33,958 nucleotides of DNA. Origin: an uncultured Christensenella sp. (lineage in GTDB: Bacteria; Bacillota; Clostridia; Christensenellales; Borkfalkiaceae). The stretch covers positions 1-33,958 of the forward strand of contig CAJTLF010000017.1 of assembly GCA_910577555.1 (NCBI GenBank). The letters run 5' to 3'. The notes under the pieces are model-generated. The model was not told where the DNA came from, ran no database searches, and worked only from the letters and a program-made list of their open reading frames with translations. Both the position numbers and the translations under genes were made by a program. This document shows positions 1 through 7,638 of this stretch, piece after piece. Position 1 is the first letter of the stretch; each line of letters opens with the position of its first letter.

Positions 1-1
1 G

Positions 2-364
2 AAATTTATCGAAGAAATCAAAACCATGACCGTTTTGGAACTTAACGAACTTGTAAAGGCACTTGAAGAAGAATTCGGCGTAAGCGCGGCAGCTCCCGTA
101 GCAGTTGCGGCAGCTCCCGCAGCAGGCGCAGCTCCCGCAGCGGCAGCAGAAGAAAAGACCGAATTCAACGTAGTTCTTAAGGACGCAGGCGCAAAGAAAA
201 TCGACGTTATCAAGGTCGTTCGCGCATTCACCGGTCTCGGACTTGTAGAAGCTAAGTCCGCAGTTGAAAAGGGCGGCGTGCTTAAAGAGAACGTTGCTAA
301 GGAAGAAGCAGAAAAGATTCTTGCCGACCTTAAAGCAGCGGGCGCAACCGCAGTTTTGGAATAA
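2..364 (+). CDS. rplL: 50S ribosomal protein L7/L12, 5' end cut off
   Basis: This is the stalk protein of the large subunit, which recruits translation factors. The frame is open from the window edge and already encodes residues before the first internal ATG at base 26, matching the usual N-terminal helix leading into MTVLELNELVKALEE. The real start is therefore upstream of the window. The N-terminal dimerisation helix is followed by an Ala/Pro-rich hinge and the C-terminal domain with the conserved stretch KKIDVIKVVRAFTGLGLVEA. A strong terminator follows, and the next gene is not rpoB. It is presumably the last gene of an rplJ-rplL unit. Identity is certain; only the start is missing. Confidence 0.97.
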   Translation, partial: KFIEEIKTMTVLELNELVKALEEEFGVSAAAPVAVAAAPAAGAAPAAAAEEKTEFNVVLKDAGAKKIDVIKVVRAFTGLGLVEAKSAVEKGGVLKENVAKEEAEKILADLKAAGATAVLE

Positions 365-380
365 TTTCAAAATATCCGAA

Positions 381-409
381 AAGCCGACGCGGTTGCGCGT
401 CGGCTTTTT
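381..409 (+). terminator. Intrinsic terminator of rplL
   Basis: An 11-bp stem (AAGCCGACGCG at 381-391 with CGCGTCGGCTT at 396-406) and a four-base loop are followed by a T-run. It lies 17 bases after the rplL stop and separates rplL from the membrane protein gene downstream. Confidence 0.93.
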
Positions 410-439
410 ATAACTTATTTTTAAAGCGGGCGTACACCT

Positions 440-1369
440 ATGATAAAGCACGGGCTTAAAAATTTTGCCTACAATTTAAAATACTTTTTTACCCCGTTAG
501 GTACGCTTGCACTCGGGGTTGTGATTGGGCTGTCGATATTAATTCCCAGTGTGATTTCGTCCGCCGCTACGCTTGCCGAGAACGTTAAAACCATACTCGC
601 GGGTTCGAGCATCGATTTTACCGTATTGCAGGACAGCGTCGTGAAAGCCGTCGGCGATTTGGATTGGAATAACCCCCTGTCCGCGTTACAGACTATGATT
701 AGCGAAGAGTGGCTGACCGATACGCTGAACGCGTGTATTGACGCACTTATTCAAAGCTCGGAAGTATATACCCTGCAACTCAACGCGGCGGTGGAAGAGT
801 TTATAGGTGCGGCTGCCGTTTATTTTATAATTCTTGCGTTTTTTATCGTTGCGGGAATTGCGGCAGGATTTTTCCTTACCAAATTTCTCGTGCGCAGGAA
901 TATGGCGAAGCGGGCGTTCCGGAAATATTTTTTGGTTTCCGCGATAGATACTCTGCTCGTTGCGGCGGCGGCAATCTTAACCTTATGGCTTTTCGCGCTG
1001 TGGCAACCGAGCGTGTTTATTTCCACTTTCGTATGGCTGTTTATCTGCGGAGTTATTGCGCTTATAGAAGCGTACGCCGTTCACGGATATAAAAAGATTG
1101 GCCGGGAAAAGGTGATAAACGCGAAGAACGCCGCGCTGTTGCTTGCGACCAATCTTATAATTTTTATTCTGGCGTGGGTTGCCACGGTAATTACCGTGGT
1201 GATTACTAACGGCGCGGTAGGGCTTTTCGTTGGATTTGCTCTTTTTGAAATTGCGTTGATAGTGATAAGCATGAACGCCGAATCTTACGTGAAAACGGTT
1301 GCGGACAGTCTGACGGCCAGCGGCGTCAAGGAAGATTGCGAACCGTCCGCGCCGCCGGCCGCCGCGTAA
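440..1369 (+). CDS. Multi-span membrane protein of unknown function
   Basis: I do not recognise a family. About six hydrophobic segments are visible, near residues 20-42, 121-148, 163-187, 190-214, 229-254 and 255-277. Between the first and second lies a soluble, probably extracytoplasmic stretch of about 75 residues. The C-terminus is a short Ala/Pro-rich tail. The first 20 residues are Lys-rich, consistent with a cytoplasmic N-terminus. No catalytic motif or cysteine-rich site is evident. The start is the ATG at 440, but the ribosome binding site is poor (only an AAGCGGG-like stretch). It sits alone between the rplL terminator and an inverted-repeat region, so it is probably a single-gene unit. 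Transport or envelope roles are only guesses. Confidence 0.8.
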   Translation: MIKHGLKNFAYNLKYFFTPLGTLALGVVIGLSILIPSVISSAATLAENVKTILAGSSIDFTVLQDSVVKAVGDLDWNNPLSALQTMISEEWLTDTLNACIDALIQSSEVYTLQLNAAVEEFIGAAAVYFIILAFFIVAGIAAGFFLTKFLVRRNMAKRAFRKYFLVSAIDTLLVAAAAILTLWLFALWQPSVFISTFVWLFICGVIALIEAYAVHGYKKIGREKVINAKNAALLLATNLIIFILAWVATVITVVITNGAVGLFVGFALFEIALIVISMNAESYVKTVADSLTASGVKEDCEPSAPPAAA

Positions 1370-1378
1370 AAATACATT

Positions 1379-1419
1379 CGCCCGTATACGGGCGTTTTCA
1401 GCCTTGACGGCTGAAAACG
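1379..1419 (+). terminator. Double inverted repeat, probable terminator
   Basis: A perfect 16-bp palindrome (1379-1394) is followed by TTTT. It overlaps a second hairpin with 11-bp arms (1393-1403 with 1409-1419) and a five-base loop. The T-run after the first hairpin fits termination of the membrane protein gene. The second hairpin lacks a T-run on the plus strand, so its role is less clear. Confidence 0.6.
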
Positions 1420-1471
1420 GGTGTTGCGGGCCGTTTTTGGACAAGTATTTTTTATCACGGGCAAAAATCAC

Positions 1472-1500
1472 TTGACGAACCCGAAAATTAAAAGTAAAAT
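1472..1500 (+). promoter_or_regulatory. Promoter of the cyclophilin-like lipoprotein, very short leader
   Basis: TTGACG (1472-1477), 17 bp, then TAAAAT (1495-1500). Transcription would begin near 1507, leaving about 8 nt before the ATG at 1515. No Shine-Dalgarno is present. A second TATAAT at 1508-1513 lies too close to the ATG to be used for this gene. Confidence 0.65.
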
Positions 1501-1514
1501 AAAGTAGTATAATT

Positions 1515-2462
1515 ATGAAACGGATTAATCTGAAGAAAGCAGTTATTTGCTTAATTTCCGCGCTCACGGTTACGGCGGCAGTCGGGTCGCTGAGTGCGTG
1601 CAAAATAGAAACGGCTCACCCCGAAGCGGTTATAACTTATTCCTTTAACGGCACGGAATACGCCGTTAAGTATACCCTGTACCGTTCGGTCCGTCCGCAT
1701 ACCGTAAGACATTTTATCGAGCTTGCGAACGAAGGGTTTTATAACGATATAATCGTACACGATTACGATTCCAACGACTGGTTTACGGGCGGATACGTTT
1801 ACAATGCGGAGGATTATTCCGCAAAGAGCGAGAACGCGGGACAGATGGGAGAATACTTCGAACAGTATTCCAAAGAGAACGCTTACGTACAGCTTTACGC
1901 GGACGGAGTTATGACGCCCACGGTGTTCAAGGATTCCGCTTACAACGACGAAACCGAGAAAATCGACAAAACGCAGTACGTGCCTGCGCTGTTCGGCGAA
2001 TTTACCAACAATATACAGCAGGAAATCACTTACGACCCGCTTTCCGCGGAGCTTGGTTGCCTTAAAATTTACTACTACGAGAAGGAAACCAACCGCAAGG
2101 TGTGCGTTTTACCTACCGACGACCAGCCGATGAGAAATATCGACTACAAGACCAACTGCGCGACTTCCGTTTTTGCCGTGCAGACGGGTGCAAGCTCGTC
2201 ATATTCCAAGTCTAACTACGCCGTATTTGCAAAGGTGAGCGACGAAGACGCGTTCGACAAGCTGCTCGATGCGGTGGGCGACTTTATAGACGATAATCAC
2301 GGCGGCACGAAGAGCGATTTCTACACTGCCGTTGAAAACGTGCGAGTAGACAACGCCGACAACTATACGGACAAGCCCGAAACCGATAAGGGCAAGGAAG
2401 TTGATTTTAAAGCTCCCAAAACGCCCATTATCATAAAAGAAGTAAAAATAGTTAAATATTAA
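1515..2462 (+). CDS. Lipoprotein with divergent cyclophilin-type domain
   Basis: A predicted exported lipoprotein. A Lys-rich N-terminus and a hydrophobic core are followed by the lipobox LSAC, with Cys29 as the lipidation site. Residues about 35-100 resemble the start of a cyclophilin peptidyl-prolyl isomerase (TVRHFIELANEGFYND, then a GGYV-like turn). However, the position where cyclophilins carry the FHR catalytic motif reads IVHDY, so the catalytic arginine appears lost. The rest is acidic and Tyr-rich without further recognised motifs. The ATG at 1515 is fixed by the signal peptide. It has its own promoter and a terminator on each side, so it is a single-gene unit. It may be a folding-related surface protein, or a degenerate isomerase used for binding only. 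Confidence 0.8.
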   Translation: MKRINLKKAVICLISALTVTAAVGSLSACKIETAHPEAVITYSFNGTEYAVKYTLYRSVRPHTVRHFIELANEGFYNDIIVHDYDSNDWFTGGYVYNAEDYSAKSENAGQMGEYFEQYSKENAYVQLYADGVMTPTVFKDSAYNDETEKIDKTQYVPALFGEFTNNIQQEITYDPLSAELGCLKIYYYEKETNRKVCVLPTDDQPMRNIDYKTNCATSVFAVQTGASSSYSKSNYAVFAKVSDEDAFDKLLDAVGDFIDDNHGGTKSDFYTAVENVRVDNADNYTDKPETDKGKEVDFKAPKTPIIIKEVKIVKY

Positions 2463-2476
2463 TTAAATAATTTGAG

Positions 2477-2504
2477 CCCCGTTGCAAATAGCAACGGGGT
2501 TTTT
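2477..2504 (+). terminator. Intrinsic terminator after the lipoprotein gene
   Basis: Nine-base-pair stem CCCCGTTGC/GCAACGGGG (2477-2485 and 2491-2499), AAATA loop and TTTTT tract. Confidence 0.95.
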
Positions 2505-2506
2505 AG

Positions 2507-2535
2507 TTGCAAAAATATAAGTTTGGGTATACAAT
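2507..2535 (+). promoter_or_regulatory. Promoter of the DUF2188 protein gene
   Basis: TTGCAA (2507-2512), 17 bp, TACAAT (2530-2535). It begins two bases after the preceding terminator's T-tract. A good Shine-Dalgarno (AAAGGGG) lies about 9 bases before the ATG at 2558. Confidence 0.6.
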
Positions 2536-2557
2536 TAAAAGAAAGGGGATTTAACTT

Positions 2558-3211
2558 ATGGAAGAATTGTTAAAATTTGTACAGGCTAATTTGACCTGGA
2601 TTATTATCGGCGCGGCTGTTTTGCTGGCGTTGATAGTTATTATCGTCATAATTGCGGTAGCCGTCAAGAAGAGTAAGGCTAAAAAAGCCGAAAGGAACGA
2701 CGCTCCGCCGGTGGCGATGGAAGAGACTAAGTCTTACGAGCCGGCGGAAGAGAAGGTTTCCGAACCCGTAGCGGAAGAACCTGCCGACGAGCCTGCGGAA
2801 GAACCCGCGCGCGTAGTTGCGGAAGAGGCGCAAGAAGAAAAGCCTGCGGCTAAAGCGGGCAACAAAGAGCCGGTGCCTATGAAGCCCGTACAGCCTAAAC
2901 AGACTAAGTCTGCCAAGGAACCCGTACCCGTTAAAAAGGCGGAAAAGCCTGTCGTTACAGTCAAGCCCGTGGCGAAGCCCGCTCCCGCGGCAAAGACCGA
3001 ACCCAAGGTTTACGAGAATAAGGTTTACCATATTTCCAAACGCAAGGAAGACGGCAGATGGCAGATTAAAATCGAAGGCGGGGCTAAGGCGATTAAGCTT
3101 TTCAATACCCAAGCCGAGGCGATGGATTACGGTAAGACGCTCGCGCAGAATCAGGACGCGCGGATTATGTTACATAAAGTGGACGGGTCTTTCCGTAAAT
3201 TGACGTATTGA
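2558..3211 (+). CDS. Membrane-anchored protein with C-terminal DUF2188-like domain
   Basis: A single transmembrane helix (about residues 13-37) is followed by a basic stop-transfer stretch. A long low-complexity linker rich in Ala, Pro, Glu and Lys (about 45-148) follows. The compact C-terminal domain of about 65 residues (150-217) shows the DUF2188 pattern: YHISKRKEDGRWQIK, then an aligned TQAEAM-like helix, and a closing strand ending in VDGSFRKL. The function of DUF2188 is not established. The geometry suggests a tethered cytoplasmic or surface domain on a flexible stalk. It lies 43 bases upstream of the G3E GTPase pair and could be co-transcribed with it, since no terminator is seen between them. 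Confidence 0.75.
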   Translation: MEELLKFVQANLTWIIIGAAVLLALIVIIVIIAVAVKKSKAKKAERNDAPPVAMEETKSYEPAEEKVSEPVAEEPADEPAEEPARVVAEEAQEEKPAAKAGNKEPVPMKPVQPKQTKSAKEPVPVKKAEKPVVTVKPVAKPAPAAKTEPKVYENKVYHISKRKEDGRWQIKIEGGAKAIKLFNTQAEAMDYGKTLAQNQDARIMLHKVDGSFRKLTY

Positions 3212-3254
3212 TAGAGTTTACGGTTGAAATTTTTTAAACTTTTAAGGAGTTACT

Positions 3255-4400
3255 ATGACTAAAATCGATATTTTTTCGGGATTTTTAGGCGCGGGTAAAA
3301 CTACGCTTATCAAAAAACTGATAAAAGAAGCATACGCAGGCGAAAAGTTGGTGCTTATTGAAAACGAATTCGGCGAAATAGGCATTGACGGCGGATTTTT
3401 ACAGGACGCGGGAATTAAGATTAACGAGCTTAATTCGGGCTGTATTTGCTGTTCGCTCGTAGGCGATTTTGCAAAGGCTCTTGAAAAAGTGTATGAAGAG
3501 TACGCGCCCGACAGAATACTTATTGAACCTTCGGGCGTGGGCAAGCTTTCCGACGTAATCCGTGCGGTAGAGAGCGCGCACCTTAAAAACTGCGTAATCA
3601 ACAGCTATACCGCCGTAGTGGACGCGGTTAAGTGCAGAACTTATATGAAAAACTTCGGCGAATTTTTCAACGACCAGATTGAAACGGCGGCGTGCGTTAT
3701 TTTCAGCCACGCCGATACTGCGGGCGAAGAAAAGCTTGCCGCGGCGGTTGAGCTCGTGCGCGCGCGCAACGGGCATGCTACTTTGGTTACTACTCCCATT
3801 AGCGAGCTTGACGGCAAGGAGTTGCTTGCGGCTATGGAACGCTCTAAAACTCTTGCGAGCGAGCTTGAAGAGCTTGAGCGCGAACAGGAGCATCACTGTT
3901 GCCACGGACACCATCATCACGAGCATGAAGACGGTCACGAGTGTTGCCACGGGCATCACCACGACCACGGTCACGAATGCCATCACGACCACGAAGAACG
4001 CGGCGAAGGTTGCGGGTGCGGACACCATCATCACGAGCATGAAGAAGAGCATGAGTGCTGTCACGGGCATAATCACGAGTGCAACCACGAACACGGTCAC
4101 GACCATCATCACCACCACGCGGACGAAGTGTTTAAAAGCTGGGGTGTGGAAACTTCCAAAAAGTTTGACGAGCAGGAGCTTAAAGCCGCGCTCAAGCTTC
4201 TTTCCGACGAGAAGAAGTACGGCGTCGTTCTCCGCGCAAAGGGCATAGTGCCTTCGGTTTCGGGCAAGTGGTTACACTTCGACTATATTCCCGAAGAAAT
4301 AGACGTGCGCGAAGGCAGTGCGTCGTATACGGGCAGACTTTGCGTAATTGGCTCGGGAATATGCGAAGATTGTCTTGCAAAATTGTTTGGGGTTAAGTAA
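3255..4400 (+). CDS. G3E (CobW/ZNG-type) GTPase with giant His/Cys-rich insert
   Basis: A metallochaperone-type GTPase of the COG0523 family. Visible motifs are the Walker A loop GFLGAGKTT (residues 9-17), ENEFGEIGID (36-45) and the family's metal-binding CICC (63-66). A CobW C-terminal domain covers about 296-381. Between the domains lies a 76-residue segment (about 213-288) made almost only of His, Cys, Glu, Gly and Asp, with roughly 35 His and 10 Cys, far longer than usual. It contains an internal duplication. The family delivers or inserts Zn, Co or other metals; Zn is the best guess here because of CICC and the His tract. The stop TAA shares its last A with the ATG of the second GTPase. 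The Shine-Dalgarno AAGGAG lies five bases before the ATG. Confidence 0.92.
   Translation: MTKIDIFSGFLGAGKTTLIKKLIKEAYAGEKLVLIENEFGEIGIDGGFLQDAGIKINELNSGCICCSLVGDFAKALEKVYEEYAPDRILIEPSGVGKLSDVIRAVESAHLKNCVINSYTAVVDAVKCRTYMKNFGEFFNDQIETAACVIFSHADTAGEEKLAAAVELVRARNGHATLVTTPISELDGKELLAAMERSKTLASELEELEREQEHHCCHGHHHHEHEDGHECCHGHHHDHGHECHHDHEERGEGCGCGHHHHEHEEEHECCHGHNHECNHEHGHDHHHHHADEVFKSWGVETSKKFDEQELKAALKLLSDEKKYGVVLRAKGIVPSVSGKWLHFDYIPEEIDVREGSASYTGRLCVIGSGICEDCLAKLFGVK
3891..4118 (+). repeat. Duplicated His/Cys-rich coding segment
   Basis: Within the GTPase gene, the 26 bases starting at 3906 and at 4020 are identical, 114 bp (38 codons) apart. The encoded block GHHHHEHE...HECCHGH occurs twice. 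The flanking codons have diverged, so this is an in-frame segmental duplication that lengthened the metal-binding tract. Confidence 0.85.
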
Positions 4401-5362
4401 TGCAGGAGCAGAAAGAAATTCCCGTTTATCTCTTTCTCGGTTTTCTGGAATCGGGCAAGACCAAATTCATACAGGAAACGCTCGAAGACCCCAGAATGAA
4501 CTCGGGCGAGCGGACGCTGTTGCTCGTCTGTGAAGAAGGGGAAGAAGAATATTCGCCCGAAAGCTTCAAGGTTGACCGCGTTACCAAAGTTACGCTCGAG
4601 AGCGTGGAAGAGCTTACTTTTGAAAACCTTGAAAATTTAACTAAAAAGCATAACGTAGACCGCGTCGTCGTGGAATATAACGGCACCTGGATGCTGCAAC
4701 AGTTTTTCGACGCAATGCCCGAAAGCTGGGTTATTAACCAGATAATGACTTTTTTCGACGCGACGACCTTTTTAAACTACAATAAAAATATGCGCCAGCT
4801 GGTATTCGATAAAATACAGATGACGCAGATGGTTGTGTTTAACCGCTTTAAAGGCGAGTTTTCAAAGGACGATTTTCATAAAATCGTGCGGGGAATATCG
4901 CGCAGACCGGATATAGTTTACGAATATATAGGCGGGAAAGCGGAGTTCGACGAGATAGAAGACCCTATGCCGTTTGACGTGAACGCGCCGATTATCGAGA
5001 TTGACGACAGGGATTTTGCCTGGTTTTACCGCGACCTTGCCGAAAATACCGAAGGTTACGCGGGTAAAACCGTGCGGTTTAAGGGTATGGCCGCCGTGTC
5101 CGCAAAGGTGCCTAAGGGCTGTATAGTTCTTGGCAGGCATATTATGACTTGTTGCGAAGCGGATATAGCGTACGACGGGTTTGTGGTTAAGCTTAACGGT
5201 TTGGTTACGGGCGTTAAGACGCGCGACTGGCTTACCGTTACGGCGAAAATAGCCGTTGAGTACAACTCGGTTTACCGTGCGGAAGGTCCCGTTTTAATTG
5301 CCGAAAAAGCAGAGCGCAGCGACCCGCCCGCTCAGGATGAAATCGTGGTAACTTATTATTAA
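4400..5362 (+). CDS. G3E-like GTPase fused to a YcgQ/DUF1980-like domain
   Basis: The N-terminal half is a P-loop domain related to CobW (GFLESGKT, residues 14-21), but it lacks the CxCC motif and the His tract of its neighbour. The C-terminal part (about 214-320) resembles the soluble domain of the YcgQ/TIGR03943 (DUF1980) family. It shows KTVRFKGM, then VLGRHIMTCCEADIAYDG, then a DWLTVTAKI strand. The CC-x-AD stretch is a plausible metal or ligand site. YcgQ proteins normally pair with YcgR/DUF318-type permeases; no permease is present here. Start and stop overlap by one base with the upstream GTPase, so the two are translationally coupled and likely act together in metal handling. A terminator follows. 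Confidence 0.82.
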   Translation: MQEQKEIPVYLFLGFLESGKTKFIQETLEDPRMNSGERTLLLVCEEGEEEYSPESFKVDRVTKVTLESVEELTFENLENLTKKHNVDRVVVEYNGTWMLQQFFDAMPESWVINQIMTFFDATTFLNYNKNMRQLVFDKIQMTQMVVFNRFKGEFSKDDFHKIVRGISRRPDIVYEYIGGKAEFDEIEDPMPFDVNAPIIEIDDRDFAWFYRDLAENTEGYAGKTVRFKGMAAVSAKVPKGCIVLGRHIMTCCEADIAYDGFVVKLNGLVTGVKTRDWLTVTAKIAVEYNSVYRAEGPVLIAEKAERSDPPAQDEIVVTYY

Positions 5363-5389
5363 GGGTTTACATTTTCGTTATAAAAATTA

Positions 5390-5424
5390 CCGCCCGCACG
5401 GAGTAACCGTGCGGGCGGATTTAT
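5390..5424. terminator. Bidirectional terminator between convergent genes
   Basis: A perfect 12-bp GC-rich stem (5390-5401 with 5407-5418) and an AGTAA loop are flanked by an A-rich stretch on the left and a T-rich one on the right. It can serve both the GTPase pair (+) and the EF-G-like gene (-). Confidence 0.93.
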
Positions 5425-5432
5425 TTTACAAT

Positions 5433-7481
5433 CTATTTTGTTGCCACTACTTTTTCGGCTATTTGCGGCGGGACTTCTTCATACCTTAAAAACTCGGTGG
5501 AGAATTTACCCTGACCGCGCGTTAGTCCGCGAAGGTCGGTTGCGTATTTGGTAATTTCCGAAAGGGGGACTTCGGCAACCACGGTGGTGATATTTCCTTC
5601 GGTGGAGCTTTCGGAAATTCTGCCCCTGCGCTTGGATATATCGCCCATTACGCCGCCTAAATATTCGCCCGCAACGGCTACCTTCAACTTAACGACGGGT
5701 TCCAAAAGCACGGGCTTCGCGTTTTTGATTCCGTCTTTAAACGCGAGCGCGGCGGCGGCTTTGAACGCCATTTCGGAAGAGTCCACGTCGTGATAGCTTC
5801 CGTCGTAAAGCACGGCTTTAACGCCTATTACGGGATATTCCGCCAGCACGCCCTTAGACATACACTCCCGCAAGCCCTTTTCCACTGCGGGTATGTACTG
5901 TCTGGGAACTGCTCCGCCGACTACTTCGTCGCCGAAAACGAAATCTTCTTCGCACGGCTCGAATCTTACCTTGCAATGCCCGTACTGTCCGTGTCCGCCG
6001 GACTGCTTTTTATGCTTGCCTTCGGCGTTGGCAACGGCGCGAATGGTTTCGCGGTAAGGAATTTTCGGCTCGGAAAGGGTTACGCCTATTCCGTAACGCG
6101 ACTTCAATTTTTTTGCGAGCACTTCGAGATGAACTTCGCCCTGTCCGCTGAGTACGAGTTCGCCCGTGTCCGCTCTTTTTTCTACTGCGAAGGTATAGTC
6201 TTCTTCGCGCATCTTGTTAAAGCCCGAAAACATCTTGTCTTCGTCGCCCTTGTTCACCGGTTTTACCGCGAGCGAAAGGGTGGGGCGGGGGAATCTTATC
6301 GGGTCGAACTGAATGGAAGTGCCGATTGCGCAAAGGGTGTGGTTGGTGTCCGTATTCGTAAGTTTGTTTACCGCGCCTACGTCGCCCGCCGTAAGCTCTG
6401 TGACCGTTTCCGTCTTTTTGCCGCGAAGTATGAAAATCTGACCGATACGCTCTTCCGTTTGGGTGTTGGGGTTAAATACGGTTGAACCCGCCTTTAATTT
6501 GCCGCGGAACACCTTTATATAATTCATTTTGCCCGAATAGGAGTCGTATACCGTTTTGAAAACCTGCGCGGCGAACGGCGCGTTTTCTTCGCACTCCACG
6601 CTGATGAGCTCGTCTGCCAAAAGGTCGGTGGCGAGCGCGTTTCTCCGCTCGTTCGCGTTTGGCATATAGCGCACGATTTCGTCCAAAAGGTTTATAACGC
6701 CGCGATTTTGCAGTGCGCTGCCTGCCATTACGGGGATTACGCTACCTGTGAGAATGCCTTTGCGTATTCCGTGGACGGTGTCGTCCTTGCTGAGTTTACC
6801 GTCCTGAAAGTACTTATCGAGTAAAATCTCGTCGTTTTCCGCGGCGGACTCCATTAAGCTCGCCTGCATTTCTTCCATATACTTTTTAAGCTCGGCGGGA
6901 ACGGGAATTTCCTGCGGTCCTTGCGTAGAAAATTTGTATGCTCGTTCCTGTATGGAGTTTACGTAGCCAGTCATTTTTCCGTCGGCGATTATAGGTATTT
7001 GTATTGGTGCGAGCTTGCCCGCGTACTTTTCGCGCAGGGCGTTTACCGTACCCGTATAGTCGGCGTTGGCTTTATCCATGCCGTTAATGAAGATAACGAG
7101 AGGTTTGTTGAGTTTAAGGCAATAGTCGACTACGCTTTCCGCGCCTATGGGAAGTACGCCGTTCGCGCCTATAACGAGTATCGCCGCGCCGCAAGCGGCA
7201 AGTCCTTCGTGCCGTTCGCCTTCAAAATCGTAAAATCCCGGCAAATCGAGAAGATTTATCTTTACGCCTTTCCATATAAGATACGCCACGGCGGTGTTTA
7301 CGGAAAGCTTTTTTAACTTTTCCAGCTCGTCGTAGTCCATAACGGTGGTGCCGTCTTCGGTTTTGCCCATACGGTCTATCATTCCGCCGTTGAAAAGCAT
7401 TGCTTCGCACAGCGTGGTTTTGCCTTCTCCGCTGTGCCCTATAACGGCGACGTTGCGAATGTCCTTAGCAGTAATATTCAT
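5433..7481 (-). CDS. EF-G-like translational GTPase paralog (FusA2 type)
   Basis: A full-length elongation-factor-G homolog (682 aa). It has a G1 loop GHSGEGKTT (residues 15-23), a DLPG switch II (79-82) and a G4 NGMD (133-136). A translocase-type domain IV follows, including SGGHGQYGHCKVRFEP, and a domain V ends the protein. Canonical EF-G has DTPGH, where the His activates GTP hydrolysis; here it is DLPGF. The switch I RGIT is also replaced (KLSV), and NKMD reads NGMD. These changes are typical of the EF-G-like paralogs found beside the true FusA, so I do not call it fusA. The role is unknown and could be ribosome rescue or recycling, or a stress function. The Shine-Dalgarno AAGGGG precedes the ATG, and a consensus promoter lies 40 bases upstream. 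Confidence 0.9.
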   Translation of the reverse strand: MNITAKDIRNVAVIGHSGEGKTTLCEAMLFNGGMIDRMGKTEDGTTVMDYDELEKLKKLSVNTAVAYLIWKGVKINLLDLPGFYDFEGERHEGLAACGAAILVIGANGVLPIGAESVVDYCLKLNKPLVIFINGMDKANADYTGTVNALREKYAGKLAPIQIPIIADGKMTGYVNSIQERAYKFSTQGPQEIPVPAELKKYMEEMQASLMESAAENDEILLDKYFQDGKLSKDDTVHGIRKGILTGSVIPVMAGSALQNRGVINLLDEIVRYMPNANERRNALATDLLADELISVECEENAPFAAQVFKTVYDSYSGKMNYIKVFRGKLKAGSTVFNPNTQTEERIGQIFILRGKKTETVTELTAGDVGAVNKLTNTDTNHTLCAIGTSIQFDPIRFPRPTLSLAVKPVNKGDEDKMFSGFNKMREEDYTFAVEKRADTGELVLSGQGEVHLEVLAKKLKSRYGIGVTLSEPKIPYRETIRAVANAEGKHKKQSGGHGQYGHCKVRFEPCEEDFVFGDEVVGGAVPRQYIPAVEKGLRECMSKGVLAEYPVIGVKAVLYDGSYHDVDSSEMAFKAAAALAFKDGIKNAKPVLLEPVVKLKVAVAGEYLGGVMGDISKRRGRISESSTEGNITTVVAEVPLSEITKYATDLRGLTRGQGKFSTEFLRYEEVPPQIAEKVVATK

Positions 7482-7523
7482 TTTTAAGCCCCTTATCCGT
7501 CTTTTCAGACGATTACTGCTTTC

Positions 7524-7552
7524 ATTATAACCGCTAAAAGCCGCGATTTCAA
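7524..7552 (-). promoter_or_regulatory. Promoter of the EF-G-like gene
   Basis: Read on the minus strand: TTGAAA (7552-7547), 17 bp, TATAAT (7529-7524). Transcription would start near 7517. The roughly 35-nt leader contains a small hairpin (CGTCT/AGACG, 7498-7511). Confidence 0.8.
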
Positions 7553-7638
7553 TAGGTAAATGAAAAAAATACCCCGTTTAAGGATATTTTATTTTCGTTT
7601 AAAGGCATAAAGGCGGAATCGTGCGCGGCGTCAGGCGT

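Noticed and set aside
1508..1513. TATAAT just before the lipoprotein ATG
   Set aside because: No -35 at the right distance, and its start site would fall inside the coding region; TAAAAT at 1495 fits better.
2570..3112. Minus-strand frame rich in Leu, Arg and Phe
   Set aside because: It is the shadow of the low-complexity linker of the DUF2188 protein.
3906..4045. Direct repeats in the His-rich gene as a CRISPR-like array
   Set aside because: Only two copies occur, in frame within one gene, and they encode the same peptide.
3399..4118. A 239-codon minus-strand frame rich in Val and Met
   Set aside because: It is generated by the complement of the His-rich codons of the GTPase.
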